From Streptococcus uberis (GTDB lineage: Bacteria; Bacillota; Bacilli; Lactobacillales; Streptococcaceae), in contig NZ_JRQN01000005.1 in assembly GCF_000785785.1 (NCBI RefSeq), forward strand, positions 1-64,000: a stretch of DNA of 64,000 nucleotides, given 5' to 3'. Position 1 is the stretch's first letter, and each line of letters begins with the position of its first letter. Positions 57,623 through 64,000 of this stretch are shown here, one piece after another. Both the position numbers and the translations under genes were made by a program. A model generated the notes under the pieces. That model was not told the origin of the DNA. It worked only from the letters and a program-made list of their open reading frames with translations, and ran no database searches.

Positions 57623-58273
57623 TTATTTTTGTTTGGATTGAAAACGCCATTCAAACCGTTTTTTCACATAAAGTGGGTATAAGAATTCCAATATCCCAAA
57701 TCCTAATATAAAGCCTGCTAAAACATCACTTGGGTAATGAACCCCTAAATAAATCCGCGATATTCCAATTGCAGCTATTAATAGGCCCATTAGACTAACT
57801 GTAATAGTTTTCAAAACCTTGTTACTAATTCGTTGATAAGCAATAATAATCAATGCTCCAATTATCAACATACTCCCCATTGAATGCCCCGAAGGAAAAG
57901 AAAAACCATCTGCTACCACGATATGAATTAGCGAAGGACGACCTCTTTGATAAATGAGCTTTAATCCAGTGATTAAAATTGCTGCAATTATGCCAATAGT
58001 AAGCATAAAATAGGCTTCAGCTTTCCATCTTTTAAAGGCTAAAATGCTAACTGAAATAACGACGATGATAATTTGGGTCATAACATTTCCAAATTTAGTT
58101 ATGATTTTGAAAAAATCAGTTAGCTCCTCAGGTAAATTTCCTCTAACTGCTGTCTGTATCGTTTGGTCAAACGGCACTAAATTTTCTGGAAAAAAACGCA
58201 CCATATAGCCAATCATAACAAATATCAGGAATGCAAACGAAGCAATGACCCAGTATTGTTGCTTATTTTTCAT
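57623..58273 (-). CDS. PAP2-family membrane phosphatase
   Basis: 216 residues, six membrane helices. Phosphatase motifs KLIYQRGRPSL (C1), SFPSGHSMGSM (C2, His) and SRIYLGVHYPSDVL (C3, His-Asp). Could act on undecaprenyl or phosphatidylglycerol phosphates; substrate not inferable. Three bases after ribU, so in the same FMN-controlled transcript. Confidence 0.9.
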   Translation of the reverse strand: MKNKQQYWVIASFAFLIFVMIGYMVRFFPENLVPFDQTIQTAVRGNLPEELTDFFKIITKFGNVMTQIIIVVISVSILAFKRWKAEAYFMLTIGIIAAILITGLKLIYQRGRPSLIHIVVADGFSFPSGHSMGSMLIIGALIIIAYQRISNKVLKTITVSLMGLLIAAIGISRIYLGVHYPSDVLAGFILGFGILEFLYPLYVKKRFEWRFQSKQK

Positions 58274-58276
58274 TTC

Positions 58277-58837
58277 TTATGTATATCTTTCTAAAATTGG
58301 TTTACAAGCAATATACACAAAATAAAATGAAATAGCAAATATTAAACTTTCAAGAATATTGAATGGTAAAACCATGGCTATCATGTATTTACCTACACCA
58401 ATAAAAGTTCCAATATCAAAATTCGCAAACTTAGCATAAAGTGGAATGGCATAAAAATAGTTTAATAAGAGCATTGAAAGTGTTAAAACAATTGTCCCAA
58501 TAAGACTAGCACCAACATATTGTTTAAAAGTTGGCTTAGGTTTCCAGATTACAGCAAATACAGCCACAAATAAGCCTAAGGCAACAATATTCATTGGTAA
58601 ACCAATGAAATCATTGATGCCACTATTATTGAGTAATAATTTTAATAATGACCGTAAAATAAGAATGACATAGGCACTCTTTAAATCCAGTAATATCACT
58701 CCCAATAAAACAGGAATTATCGAAAATTCAATCTTTAGGAAACTCGCCCCTGGAATGATTGAAAAGCTAAAAAACATCAAGACAAATGATACAGCAGATA
58801 AGGCTGCAATCATTACCATACGTTGTGTTTTTGACAT
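58277..58837 (-). CDS. ribU: ECF transporter riboflavin-binding component RibU
   Basis: 186-residue S-component with six helices: MVMIAALSAVSFVLMFFSFSIIPGASFLKIEFSIIP at the N terminus is the RibU signature. Uses shared EcfAA'T modules encoded elsewhere. FMN riboswitch upstream confirms flavin control. AGGAAC ribosome site. Confidence 0.95.
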   Translation of the reverse strand: MSKTQRMVMIAALSAVSFVLMFFSFSIIPGASFLKIEFSIIPVLLGVILLDLKSAYVILILRSLLKLLLNNSGINDFIGLPMNIVALGLFVAVFAVIWKPKPTFKQYVGASLIGTIVLTLSMLLLNYFYAIPLYAKFANFDIGTFIGVGKYMIAMVLPFNILESLIFAISFYFVYIACKPILERYT

Positions 58838-58917
58838 AAAAAAGTTCCTCCAATTTTTTCAAATTGAAAGAAGTTCCGTCGTATTTGGGTACCAAAAAAG
58901 AGTAGCCCAAAAAGCCG

Positions 58918-59036
58918 GTCTTCTCTCATCCAGACTATACTGTCGGTTGTGGAATTACACCACATCAGCTTGCGCTCGCGGACTTCTAGTTTACTAGTCA
59001 CCGCCGGTCGGGAATTACACCCTGCCCTGAAGACAC
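58918..59036 (-). ncRNA. FMN riboswitch (RFN element)
   Basis: The minus strand holds the conserved RFN blocks in order: CTTCAGGGCAGGGTG, AATTCCCGACCGGCGGT, AGTCCGCGAGC, TGGTGTAATTCCACAACCGACAG and GTCTGGATGAGAGAAG (some shown as separate pieces). It precedes ribU by about 80 nt. Downstream GGGTACC/AAAAAG sequence can form expression-platform structure; the ON/OFF mode is probably translational or attenuation. Confidence 0.96.
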
Positions 59037-59086
59037 TTATAGCATAGCAAATATCTGAGATGATAGCAAGGCCTTTGATTAAAAAA

Positions 59087-59265
59087 GCAGGACAAAAATC
59101 AGTAATTTCACAGAAATTTGATTTTGTCGTCCCACCTCCGCAAAGTTGAGTAGGGCTGTAACAGTTGATTTTCAAGGTATTAGAGCCCAGTCAACCAACT
59201 GCCTTACAGACATAAATCTATAAAAAATAGAGTCTGAGAACAGTTGTCCCAGACTCCTTCTATTG
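59087..59265 (-). repeat. Interspersed about 180-bp repeat, copy 2 (inverted)
   Basis: Same element as 42425-42605: shares GGGCTCTAATACCTTGAAAA, CTGTTACAGCCCTACTC, ACTTTGCGGAGGT and the terminal hairpin with GAGTCTGGGACA. Here the hairpin stem is better paired than in copy 1. Confidence 0.8.
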
Positions 59266-59433
59266 TTAGAGTGTTGTAATTTTAAAGAAAGGTGCTTTAA
59301 TATTTATATTATCACTATGATCAGTGCTTCTTTGGTTCCACAGCGTGTTAATAGAATACCAACCACATAATTAGCCGTTTTTTTTTGCAAGAAAATACCT
59401 TTAGATCTGATGGCCCTTATGACAGCTTTAGTG

Positions 59434-59979
59434 TTACTTCAACTTATCATGTTCGTATGTATGGCTTAATTCTAAACCTTGGAATGACTGTTGTTTTAAT
59501 GCTTCATAAACAATCATACAAACTGTATTTGAAAGATTTAAACTTCTAACATGTTCATCATTCATTGGGATGCGTAAGGCCTTATCTGAGTGATTTCTCA
59601 TGAATTCTTCAGGTAGCCCCTTGTCCTCACGTCCAAAAATAAAATAATGGGCTTGCCCATCGTCATAGTCATAATCTGAATAGACCTTTTCTGCAAATTT
59701 ACTGATTAAATGAATCTCTCCGTCTACTTGTTCTAAAAAGTCATCCAACGAATCATAAAAACGAACGTCTAATTTATCCCAGTAGTCCAAGCCAGCGCGT
59801 TTCATCTTTCGGTCATCAATTGGAAATCCCATAGGCTTAATAATATGAAGGGGAGAATTGGTTGCTGCACAAGTTCTAGCTATATTTCCTGTGTTTTGAG
59901 GAATTTGAGGTTGAAACAAAACCACATGGTTTTTACTATTACTTTCTCGATATTCTTCAGCTTCTAGTTGCTTTTTCAT
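59434..59979 (-). CDS. trmL: tRNA (cytidine/uridine34-2'-O)-methyltransferase TrmL
   Basis: 181 residues, SPOUT fold. [23 protein letters not shown] near residue 17, [12 protein letters not shown] near 115, [27 protein letters not shown] near 137 forming the knot and SAM site. Modifies the wobble base of tRNA-Leu. Preceded by a structured leader with terminator (60004-60105). Confidence 0.94.
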   Translation of the reverse strand: MKKQLEAEEYRESNSKNHVVLFQPQIPQNTGNIARTCAATNSPLHIIKPMGFPIDDRKMKRAGLDYWDKLDVRFYDSLDDFLEQVDGEIHLISKFAEKVYSDYDYDDGQAHYFIFGREDKGLPEEFMRNHSDKALRIPMNDEHVRSLNLSNTVCMIVYEALKQQSFQGLELSHTYEHDKLK

Positions 59980-60003
59980 TTATATTTTTACCTTTTCACT
60001 CAT

Positions 60004-60049
60004 AAAAAAACCACACTGCTCGGAGTCATGCTCAGCAAACAATGTGGTT
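60004..60049 (-). terminator. Terminator before trmL
   Basis: AACCACA / TGTGGTT stem with an internal GAG/CTC helix and a T7 run, located between a strong promoter and trmL. Confidence 0.8.
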
Positions 60050-60105
60050 GTGGTGCTTCGCAAACTTAAATCATAACAGGTTTGATTTAAATCAACGAAA
60101 ACTTA
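60004..60105 (-). ncRNA. Candidate leader or small RNA upstream of trmL
   Basis: Promoter TTGACA-16-TATAAT at 60139-60112 predicts a start near 60105. The roughly 100-nt transcript holds a hairpin TTAAATC / GATTTAA (60066-60090, overlapping CAAAC / GTTTG) and ends in the terminator at 60004-60049, before trmL. Either an attenuated leader or a free sRNA with read-through. Not matched to a known family. Confidence 0.5.
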
Positions 60106-60111
60106 TTATTA

Positions 60112-60139
60112 ATTATAGCACTCTGACCTCATTTGTCAA
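60112..60139 (-). promoter_or_regulatory. Promoter of the trmL leader
   Basis: TTGACA (60134-60139), 16 nt, TATAAT (60112-60117), minus strand. Confidence 0.75.
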
Positions 60140-60165
60140 GAATTTATCATTAAAAATTTATTATT

Positions 60166-60408
60166 TTATCTTATTTTCTTATGACTTCGTAAAGTGAAAT
60201 AATCCGGTACAGGATCATCTCCACCTTTGACAAAAGGGTGACAACGTAAAATACGTGCAATACCCATTATGACCCCCAAAAAACCATGTTTTTCAATTGC
60301 TTCAATCATATAGGTTGAACAAGTTGGTCGGTAACGGCATGATGGTGGAAAAAGTGGCGAAATCCATTTTTGATAAGCTCTGACCGGTGCAATTAATAGT
60401 CGTTTCAT
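60166..60408 (-). CDS. yidD: Membrane protein insertion efficiency factor YidD
   Basis: 80 residues. [40 protein letters not shown] with the conserved CRY-PTCS-Y motif, then [12 protein letters not shown]. Overlaps rluB by 4 nt (ATGA). Assists YidC-dependent insertion. Confidence 0.95.
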   Translation of the reverse strand: MKRLLIAPVRAYQKWISPLFPPSCRYRPTCSTYMIEAIEKHGFLGVIMGIARILRCHPFVKGGDDPVPDYFTLRSHKKIR

Positions 60409-61130
60409 TTATTGTTTGTGACAGCTGAATTATGAAGTTGGCTGATTTCTTTCTTATTTAAGCGACGTGCTTCTCCTGGACGTAAACCCGTTAAATCTAA
60501 GGTTCCAAACTGTGTACGAGATAATTTATCAACCAATAACCCAACAGATTCAAACATTTTTTTAACTTGGTGATGACGTCCTTCATGAATCGTCAATTCT
60601 ACAATTGAACGATTTTTATCCGCTTCAACACGAATAATATTATAGCGAGCTGGTTTTGTTTTCTTACCATCAATCACAATACCACGTGTCAAAGGACGTA
60701 AATTTTCCTTTGTAGCAATTCCCTTAACGCGTGCTAAATAAACCTTATCAATTTCATTTCGAGGGTGAATCATCATATCAGTAAAATCACCATCATTGGT
60801 TAAAATTAATAGTCCAGACGTATCCCAGTCTAAGCGACCAACTGGATAAATTCTTTCTTTAACTTGAGGTAATAAATCGATAACTGTTTTTCTCCCTTTA
60901 TCGTCAGAAACAGACGAGATAACGCCTCGGGGTTTATTTAATAGGTAGTATACTTTTTCCTCATTGTAGATTGGACTACCTTCTACTTCTACTTGATCGC
61001 CTGATTTTACAAGTGTTGCTAGTTCAGTGACAACTTGACCATTAATCGTTACCAAGCCTTGTTTAATTAATTCTTCAGCTTTTCGTCTACTGGCAACCCC
61101 AGCATGGGCAATAAATTTGTTAATTCTCAT
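60405..61130 (-). CDS. rluB: Ribosomal large subunit pseudouridine synthase RluB
   Basis: 241 residues. N-terminal S4 RNA-binding domain ([22 protein letters not shown]), then RsuA-family catalytic motif [17 protein letters not shown] (Asp near 104). Modifies U2605 region of 23S rRNA. In the scpA-scpB-rluB-yidD cluster. Confidence 0.93.
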   Translation of the reverse strand: MRINKFIAHAGVASRRKAEELIKQGLVTINGQVVTELATLVKSGDQVEVEGSPIYNEEKVYYLLNKPRGVISSVSDDKGRKTVIDLLPQVKERIYPVGRLDWDTSGLLILTNDGDFTDMMIHPRNEIDKVYLARVKGIATKENLRPLTRGIVIDGKKTKPARYNIIRVEADKNRSIVELTIHEGRHHQVKKMFESVGLLVDKLSRTQFGTLDLTGLRPGEARRLNKKEISQLHNSAVTNNK

Positions 61131-61161
61131 TTTTTCTCTTTTCTATTTCTAGCAAGCCTAT

Positions 61162-61713
61162 TTAATCATTATTATGAAAAAGGTCTGTTTCTTGCTCTTG
61201 CATATCGACCTCAGATATATCGATTAAGTCATTTAAGTCATTGATTCCCATAAAGTCCAAAAAGTAGTCTGATGTAACGTACAAATTCGGTCGACCAATA
61301 ACCTCTTTTTTTCCAGCCTCTTTGATTAACTCAAAGGCTAGCAGTTTACTCAAGGCTCCACTTGAATTCACCCCCCGAATGTCATCAATCTCAATTCTAG
61401 TGATGGGTTGCTTATACGCAACAATAGATAAAACTTCTAAACTAGCTCGTGATAAACTTTGGTTCATTGGTGCTTTAGCAAATGCTCGAAGTAATTCCCA
61501 GTAGTCAGATTTTGTTACCAATTTATAAGTATTAGCAGATTCCATTAATAATAGACTGGAATCGTCATCACTTTTATATTTATCTGCCAATTTTTCAAGT
61601 TGTTGCTGTAAAGCAGTCGGTGTCAAATTAACCATGCTAGCTAAATTTCGTAAGCTAAGTCCCTCTTCACCAGCAACAAACAAAAGTGCCTCTATTTGAG
61701 ATAGATAAGTCAT
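61162..61713 (-). CDS. scpB: Segregation and condensation protein ScpB
   Basis: 183 residues, two winged-helix domains: [19 protein letters not shown] at the N terminus, [29 protein letters not shown] near 88, [22 protein letters not shown] partner. Overlaps scpA by 4 nt. Confidence 0.95.
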   Translation of the reverse strand: MTYLSQIEALLFVAGEEGLSLRNLASMVNLTPTALQQQLEKLADKYKSDDDSSLLLMESANTYKLVTKSDYWELLRAFAKAPMNQSLSRASLEVLSIVAYKQPITRIEIDDIRGVNSSGALSKLLAFELIKEAGKKEVIGRPNLYVTSDYFLDFMGINDLNDLIDISEVDMQEQETDLFHNND

Positions 61714-62417
61714 CCATTTCCCTTTCTTAAAACAATGTCTCCAAAATTATGTTCTTGTTGAATATAGACATGTTGAATTTTTACTAATTCTAAGGTCGCT
61801 AAAAATAAGGTAATCACTTCGTTCAAACTGGAGCATTCTTGAAAAACACTAGACAATTTTAACTGAGTTTGTTGCCTTAACTTATCGTCCAAATGAGTCA
61901 TCAGATCTTCGATTCTAAAGTCATCGCGCTCAATAACCGTATGATTATTTTTGAACTCTTCTTGTTTAACTGTCATAATTTTTGAGAACGCCAAAAATAA
62001 ATCCGTAATTGTCTTATCCTGGTTTAAAACGGTATCTTCAAAAATCAGTTCTTGTTTAGCTTTTGAGTAAAATTTGGCTCTTTGGTCATGTTGATTACCA
62101 AGTTCTTCACTCAATTCTTTGAAACGACTATACTCTTCAATCTTACTAAGCAAATCCATTTCAGGATCATCAACTTCAGCGTCGACTTCAACAACTTTTG
62201 GTAATAAGCGTCGACTTTTAATTAACATTAATTGACTAGCCATCACCATATACTCACCTGCTACATCTAATTTCATAGCCTGCAACGTGTTAAGATAAGC
62301 TAGGTATTGCTCAATAACTTCCACAATCGGAACATCGTAAATATCCACCTGATACTTAGAAACTAAGTGGAGTAACAAATCAAGCGGCCCTTCAAAATCT
62401 TTTAATTTAATATCCAT
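61710..62417 (-). CDS. scpA: Segregation and condensation protein ScpA (kleisin)
   Basis: 235 residues: [31 protein letters not shown] with the kleisin N terminus, [17 protein letters not shown] near 58, and the C-terminal winged helix. Bridges SMC heads with ScpB. Start shares a base with the xerD-like stop. Confidence 0.95.
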   Translation of the reverse strand: MDIKLKDFEGPLDLLLHLVSKYQVDIYDVPIVEVIEQYLAYLNTLQAMKLDVAGEYMVMASQLMLIKSRRLLPKVVEVDAEVDDPEMDLLSKIEEYSRFKELSEELGNQHDQRAKFYSKAKQELIFEDTVLNQDKTITDLFLAFSKIMTVKQEEFKNNHTVIERDDFRIEDLMTHLDDKLRQQTQLKLSSVFQECSSLNEVITLFLATLELVKIQHVYIQQEHNFGDIVLRKGNG

Positions 62418-63163
62418 TAATTTTTATAATACTTTTCTAGCGTGATTGGACTCTTTAAGCCAAGTTCCTTACTCAACTCCATTAACGACTTTCCCTTCTC
62501 CTTTTGAGTCAAGATAAACTCCGTTCGAAGATCTTGAGCAGAAAGCTGACCATACCCAATTGATTCAAGAAAACTCTTTAATTGACTGAAGTACCATTGC
62601 CTAGAAAAAGGCTTCCCACCATGTTCAAATAAGAAATTGTGATGTGAAATCAGTTGTTTTTCCAGAATCGGAATGACTTTTTTGGGGATCGTTAGCACCC
62701 TCACACGTTTTTTATGAGTTACGCGTATCACATCGAATGATAGATCTATGGACTGATGCGACAATTGAGCAATTTCGTTAGGAAAGAGTCCCATTTCCAA
62801 AGTCAACAATGCAATCAGCTGACCCGACTCAAAAGCTGTAGCTTGATAAAATAATTCTGGATTAACACGAATCTTAGGACTATCAGAATCAACTTCCACT
62901 CTAATTTTATCATCTAAAAAATAATAATCCATTACCAGTTTATGCTGATAAAGAAACAAAAGAAATTGATTGACTGCTGAATACTTTCTCTTTTTGGCTG
63001 CTGGACTTAAAGATGATAAGCTTTCCCGATATAATTTCAATTTATCCTGAGAAAGCCTATCACCGATTACCTCTACAAATTGCAATAAGTCATAACGGTA
63101 AGAAAGTTTTGTGTTTTGTGAAATTGATTTTTGGTCAAGAAATAAGTCAATGTGTTCAATCAT
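62417..63163 (-). CDS. Tyrosine recombinase XerD-like protein (catalytic residues degenerate)
   Basis: 248 residues from [16 protein letters not shown] (63161-63163), the start matching the streptococcal XerD-like family; longer ORF starts lie within cbpB. N-terminal SAM-like domain, then a C-terminal domain in which the catalytic Arg I site reads [13 protein letters not shown] and the HxxR box is not visible, though a terminal Tyr remains (LEKYYKN). Streptococcal members are reported not to act at dif. It sits upstream of scpAB. Confidence 0.85.
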   Translation of the reverse strand: MIEHIDLFLDQKSISQNTKLSYRYDLLQFVEVIGDRLSQDKLKLYRESLSSLSPAAKKRKYSAVNQFLLFLYQHKLVMDYYFLDDKIRVEVDSDSPKIRVNPELFYQATAFESGQLIALLTLEMGLFPNEIAQLSHQSIDLSFDVIRVTHKKRVRVLTIPKKVIPILEKQLISHHNFLFEHGGKPFSRQWYFSQLKSFLESIGYGQLSAQDLRTEFILTQKEKGKSLMELSKELGLKSPITLEKYYKN

Positions 63164-63623
63164 GTTTTTCAACGATTTCATATCCTTCAGTAAAATCATG
63201 CAAGAGGGAATTCACTGCTTTTAAAATTGATTTTCTTGTAATGATTCCTACAAATTTTCCTTTCTTATCGACAACTGGCAAAAATGGAAACTCAACAAGT
63301 TGATGCATAATTGTTGCTAATCTAGCAGTAACCGAAATAGGTTCAATTTTTGTATTCACCATTTCCCCAATATCCATTTGATTCATTTCCCAATCAGTTA
63401 GTTGGTTTTTACGTTGGTAATTCATAATATCAGAGATACTAATTGTCCCTTTATATATCCTATCCTTAGTTAAGACCGGTACTCTTGAAAAACCGTTACT
63501 AACTAATAACAACATAACATGGTCTGAATTATGGGTGTCAATAAAAATAGCTAAATCATCCGCAGGGATTAAGTAACTATCCAAATGTTGAAGTAAAAAG
63601 CTTTCAAATTCTTTTGCAATCAT
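63156..63623 (-). CDS. cbpB: CBS-pair protein, CbpB/DarB type
   Basis: 155 residues, two CBS motifs: HNSDHVMLLLVSNGFSRVPVLTKD...GTISISDIMNY and ARLATIMHQLVEFPFLPVVDKKGKFVGIITRKSILKAV. Resembles B. subtilis DarB/YkuL and CbpB, c-di-AMP binding proteins that signal to Rel and pyruvate carboxylase. Ligand inferred by family. The start overlaps the phosphodiesterase stop (ATGA). Confidence 0.88.
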   Translation of the reverse strand: MIAKEFESFLLQHLDSYLIPADDLAIFIDTHNSDHVMLLLVSNGFSRVPVLTKDRIYKGTISISDIMNYQRKNQLTDWEMNQMDIGEMVNTKIEPISVTARLATIMHQLVEFPFLPVVDKKGKFVGIITRKSILKAVNSLLHDFTEGYEIVEKHD

Positions 63624-64000
63624 CGATTAAATTCCTTAGTTAATAGGGGATAAATCTGATGGTCTCGATTAAAGAATTCAACTTTAATCAAGTCATCAGA
63701 CAGTTGCACACGGCATATAGTTTTTCATTAATTTCTCCTCGCGGTTGAACTAAGCTTCCGGGATTAATAAATACAATGCCACTAGACTTCCAAGCTGTTG
63801 CACGATGTAAATGCCCATAAAGACAGATATCAGCCTGTGCTTCCTGAGCAAAGTAATCAAGCTTATCCCAAGTAAAATTAATGTGATAAAGGTGCCCATG
63901 TGTTTGTGCGACAGTGTATGGACCAATAGTAATAATATTTTTGTCTGGATATCCAGCGTCATAGTCACAATTTCCGGCTACAACATGAATTCCTTGCCAA
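63620..64000 (-). pseudogene. YfcE/MJ0936-family metallophosphoesterase, partial and frameshifted
   Basis: The minus strand from the window edge encodes WQGIHVVAGNCDYDAGY...YGHLHRATAWKSSGIVFINPGSLVQPRGEINEKLYAV. Metal and catalytic motifs GNCD, GHLH and NPGS are visible. Near 63708-63711 the frame breaks; one extra T (GCCGTTGTG) gives AVVQLSDDLIKVEFFNRDHQIYPLLTKEF, ending at 63620 and overlapping cbpB by 4 nt. Start lies beyond the window. Confidence 0.82.

Larger units (their letters stand above)
58838..59433. other. ribU upstream region
   Basis: 596 bases without a gene: FMN riboswitch (58918-59036), repeat copy 2 (59087-59265) and 59266-59433, in which I see no gene or strong structure. 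Confidence 0.6.

Noticed and set aside
62417..63163. Integrase of a mobile element
   Set aside because: XerD-like, catalytic residues missing, conserved core position with scpAB; no attachment sites or phage genes nearby.
63750..63968. ORF of 72 aa on the minus strand
   Set aside because: Shadow of the phosphodiesterase reading frame, which carries GNCD and GHLH motifs.

Overview
The window is chromosomal DNA of a low-GC Gram-positive coccus of the genus Streptococcus, most likely the pyogenic group (S. uberis / S. parauberis / S. iniae / S. agalactiae-like). This rests on gene content and order (mtsABC/mtsR, glmU-nudix-mtnN, metG, liv operon-ylbG-ylbF-clpP-upp, ytgP/murE/fhu, ppaC, pflA, ribU, scpAB-xerD-like), on strong AGGAGG-type ribosome sites and on the streptococcal style of the proteins. 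The species call is an inference; no 16S rRNA is present. It is ordinary core genome with a few accessory genes. I see no CRISPR array, prophage or conjugative element.

Layout. 1-195: 5' end of an IS200-type transposase gene. 239-3569: metal ABC transporter mtsABC (permease frameshifted) and its divergent DtxR-type regulator. 3599-6541: glmU-nudix-small membrane protein-mtnN operon. 6642-9880: oxidoreductases, a GNAT enzyme, a frameshifted DUF2829 gene and a secreted class B acid phosphatase. 10162-10767: an orphan organomercurial-lyase-like gene. 10822-20872: CorA-type channel, BrnQ, MprF, MetG (frameshifted), DUF1275, tRNA-Ser, an unknown membrane protein and sdpRI. 21047-25316 (+ strand): exoA, an AlkD-like gene, a broken Cof phosphatase with its LacI regulator, and two VOC proteins. 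25718-29521: Spx/ArsC-like, ogt, serA-GNAT-serC; then cutC. 30297-35102: tmk-holB-ricT-yabA-rsmI and a CBS-ACT protein. 35185-39722: livJHMGF. 39875-42286: ylbG/ylbF, clpP, upp. 42605-49875: ytgP, murE and fhuCDBG. 49901-57570: ppaC cluster, pflA, HlyC/CorC, mnmM, an ABC-2 exporter and YtqA. 57623-64000: PAP2, ribU with FMN riboswitch, trmL, rluB-yidD, scpAB, XerD-like, CbpB and a partial phosphodiesterase.

Functional threads. Metal handling: mtsABC, mtsR, fhuCDBG, CorA-type, CutC and a MerB-like protein. Nitrogen and amino-acid control: CodY-like sites lie at livJ (14/15 match, between -35 and -10), brnQ and serC/cutC. Carbon control: cre-like sites precede aphA and pflA. Stress: a CtsR site sits on the clpP promoter.

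Data quality. Seven genes carry frameshifts. Six are explained by single missing bases, mostly in short homopolymers, and one by a 4-base tandem duplication. Because essential metG is among them, uncorrected sequencing or assembly errors are the simplest explanation for many, so these genes should not be called biologically dead from this sequence alone.
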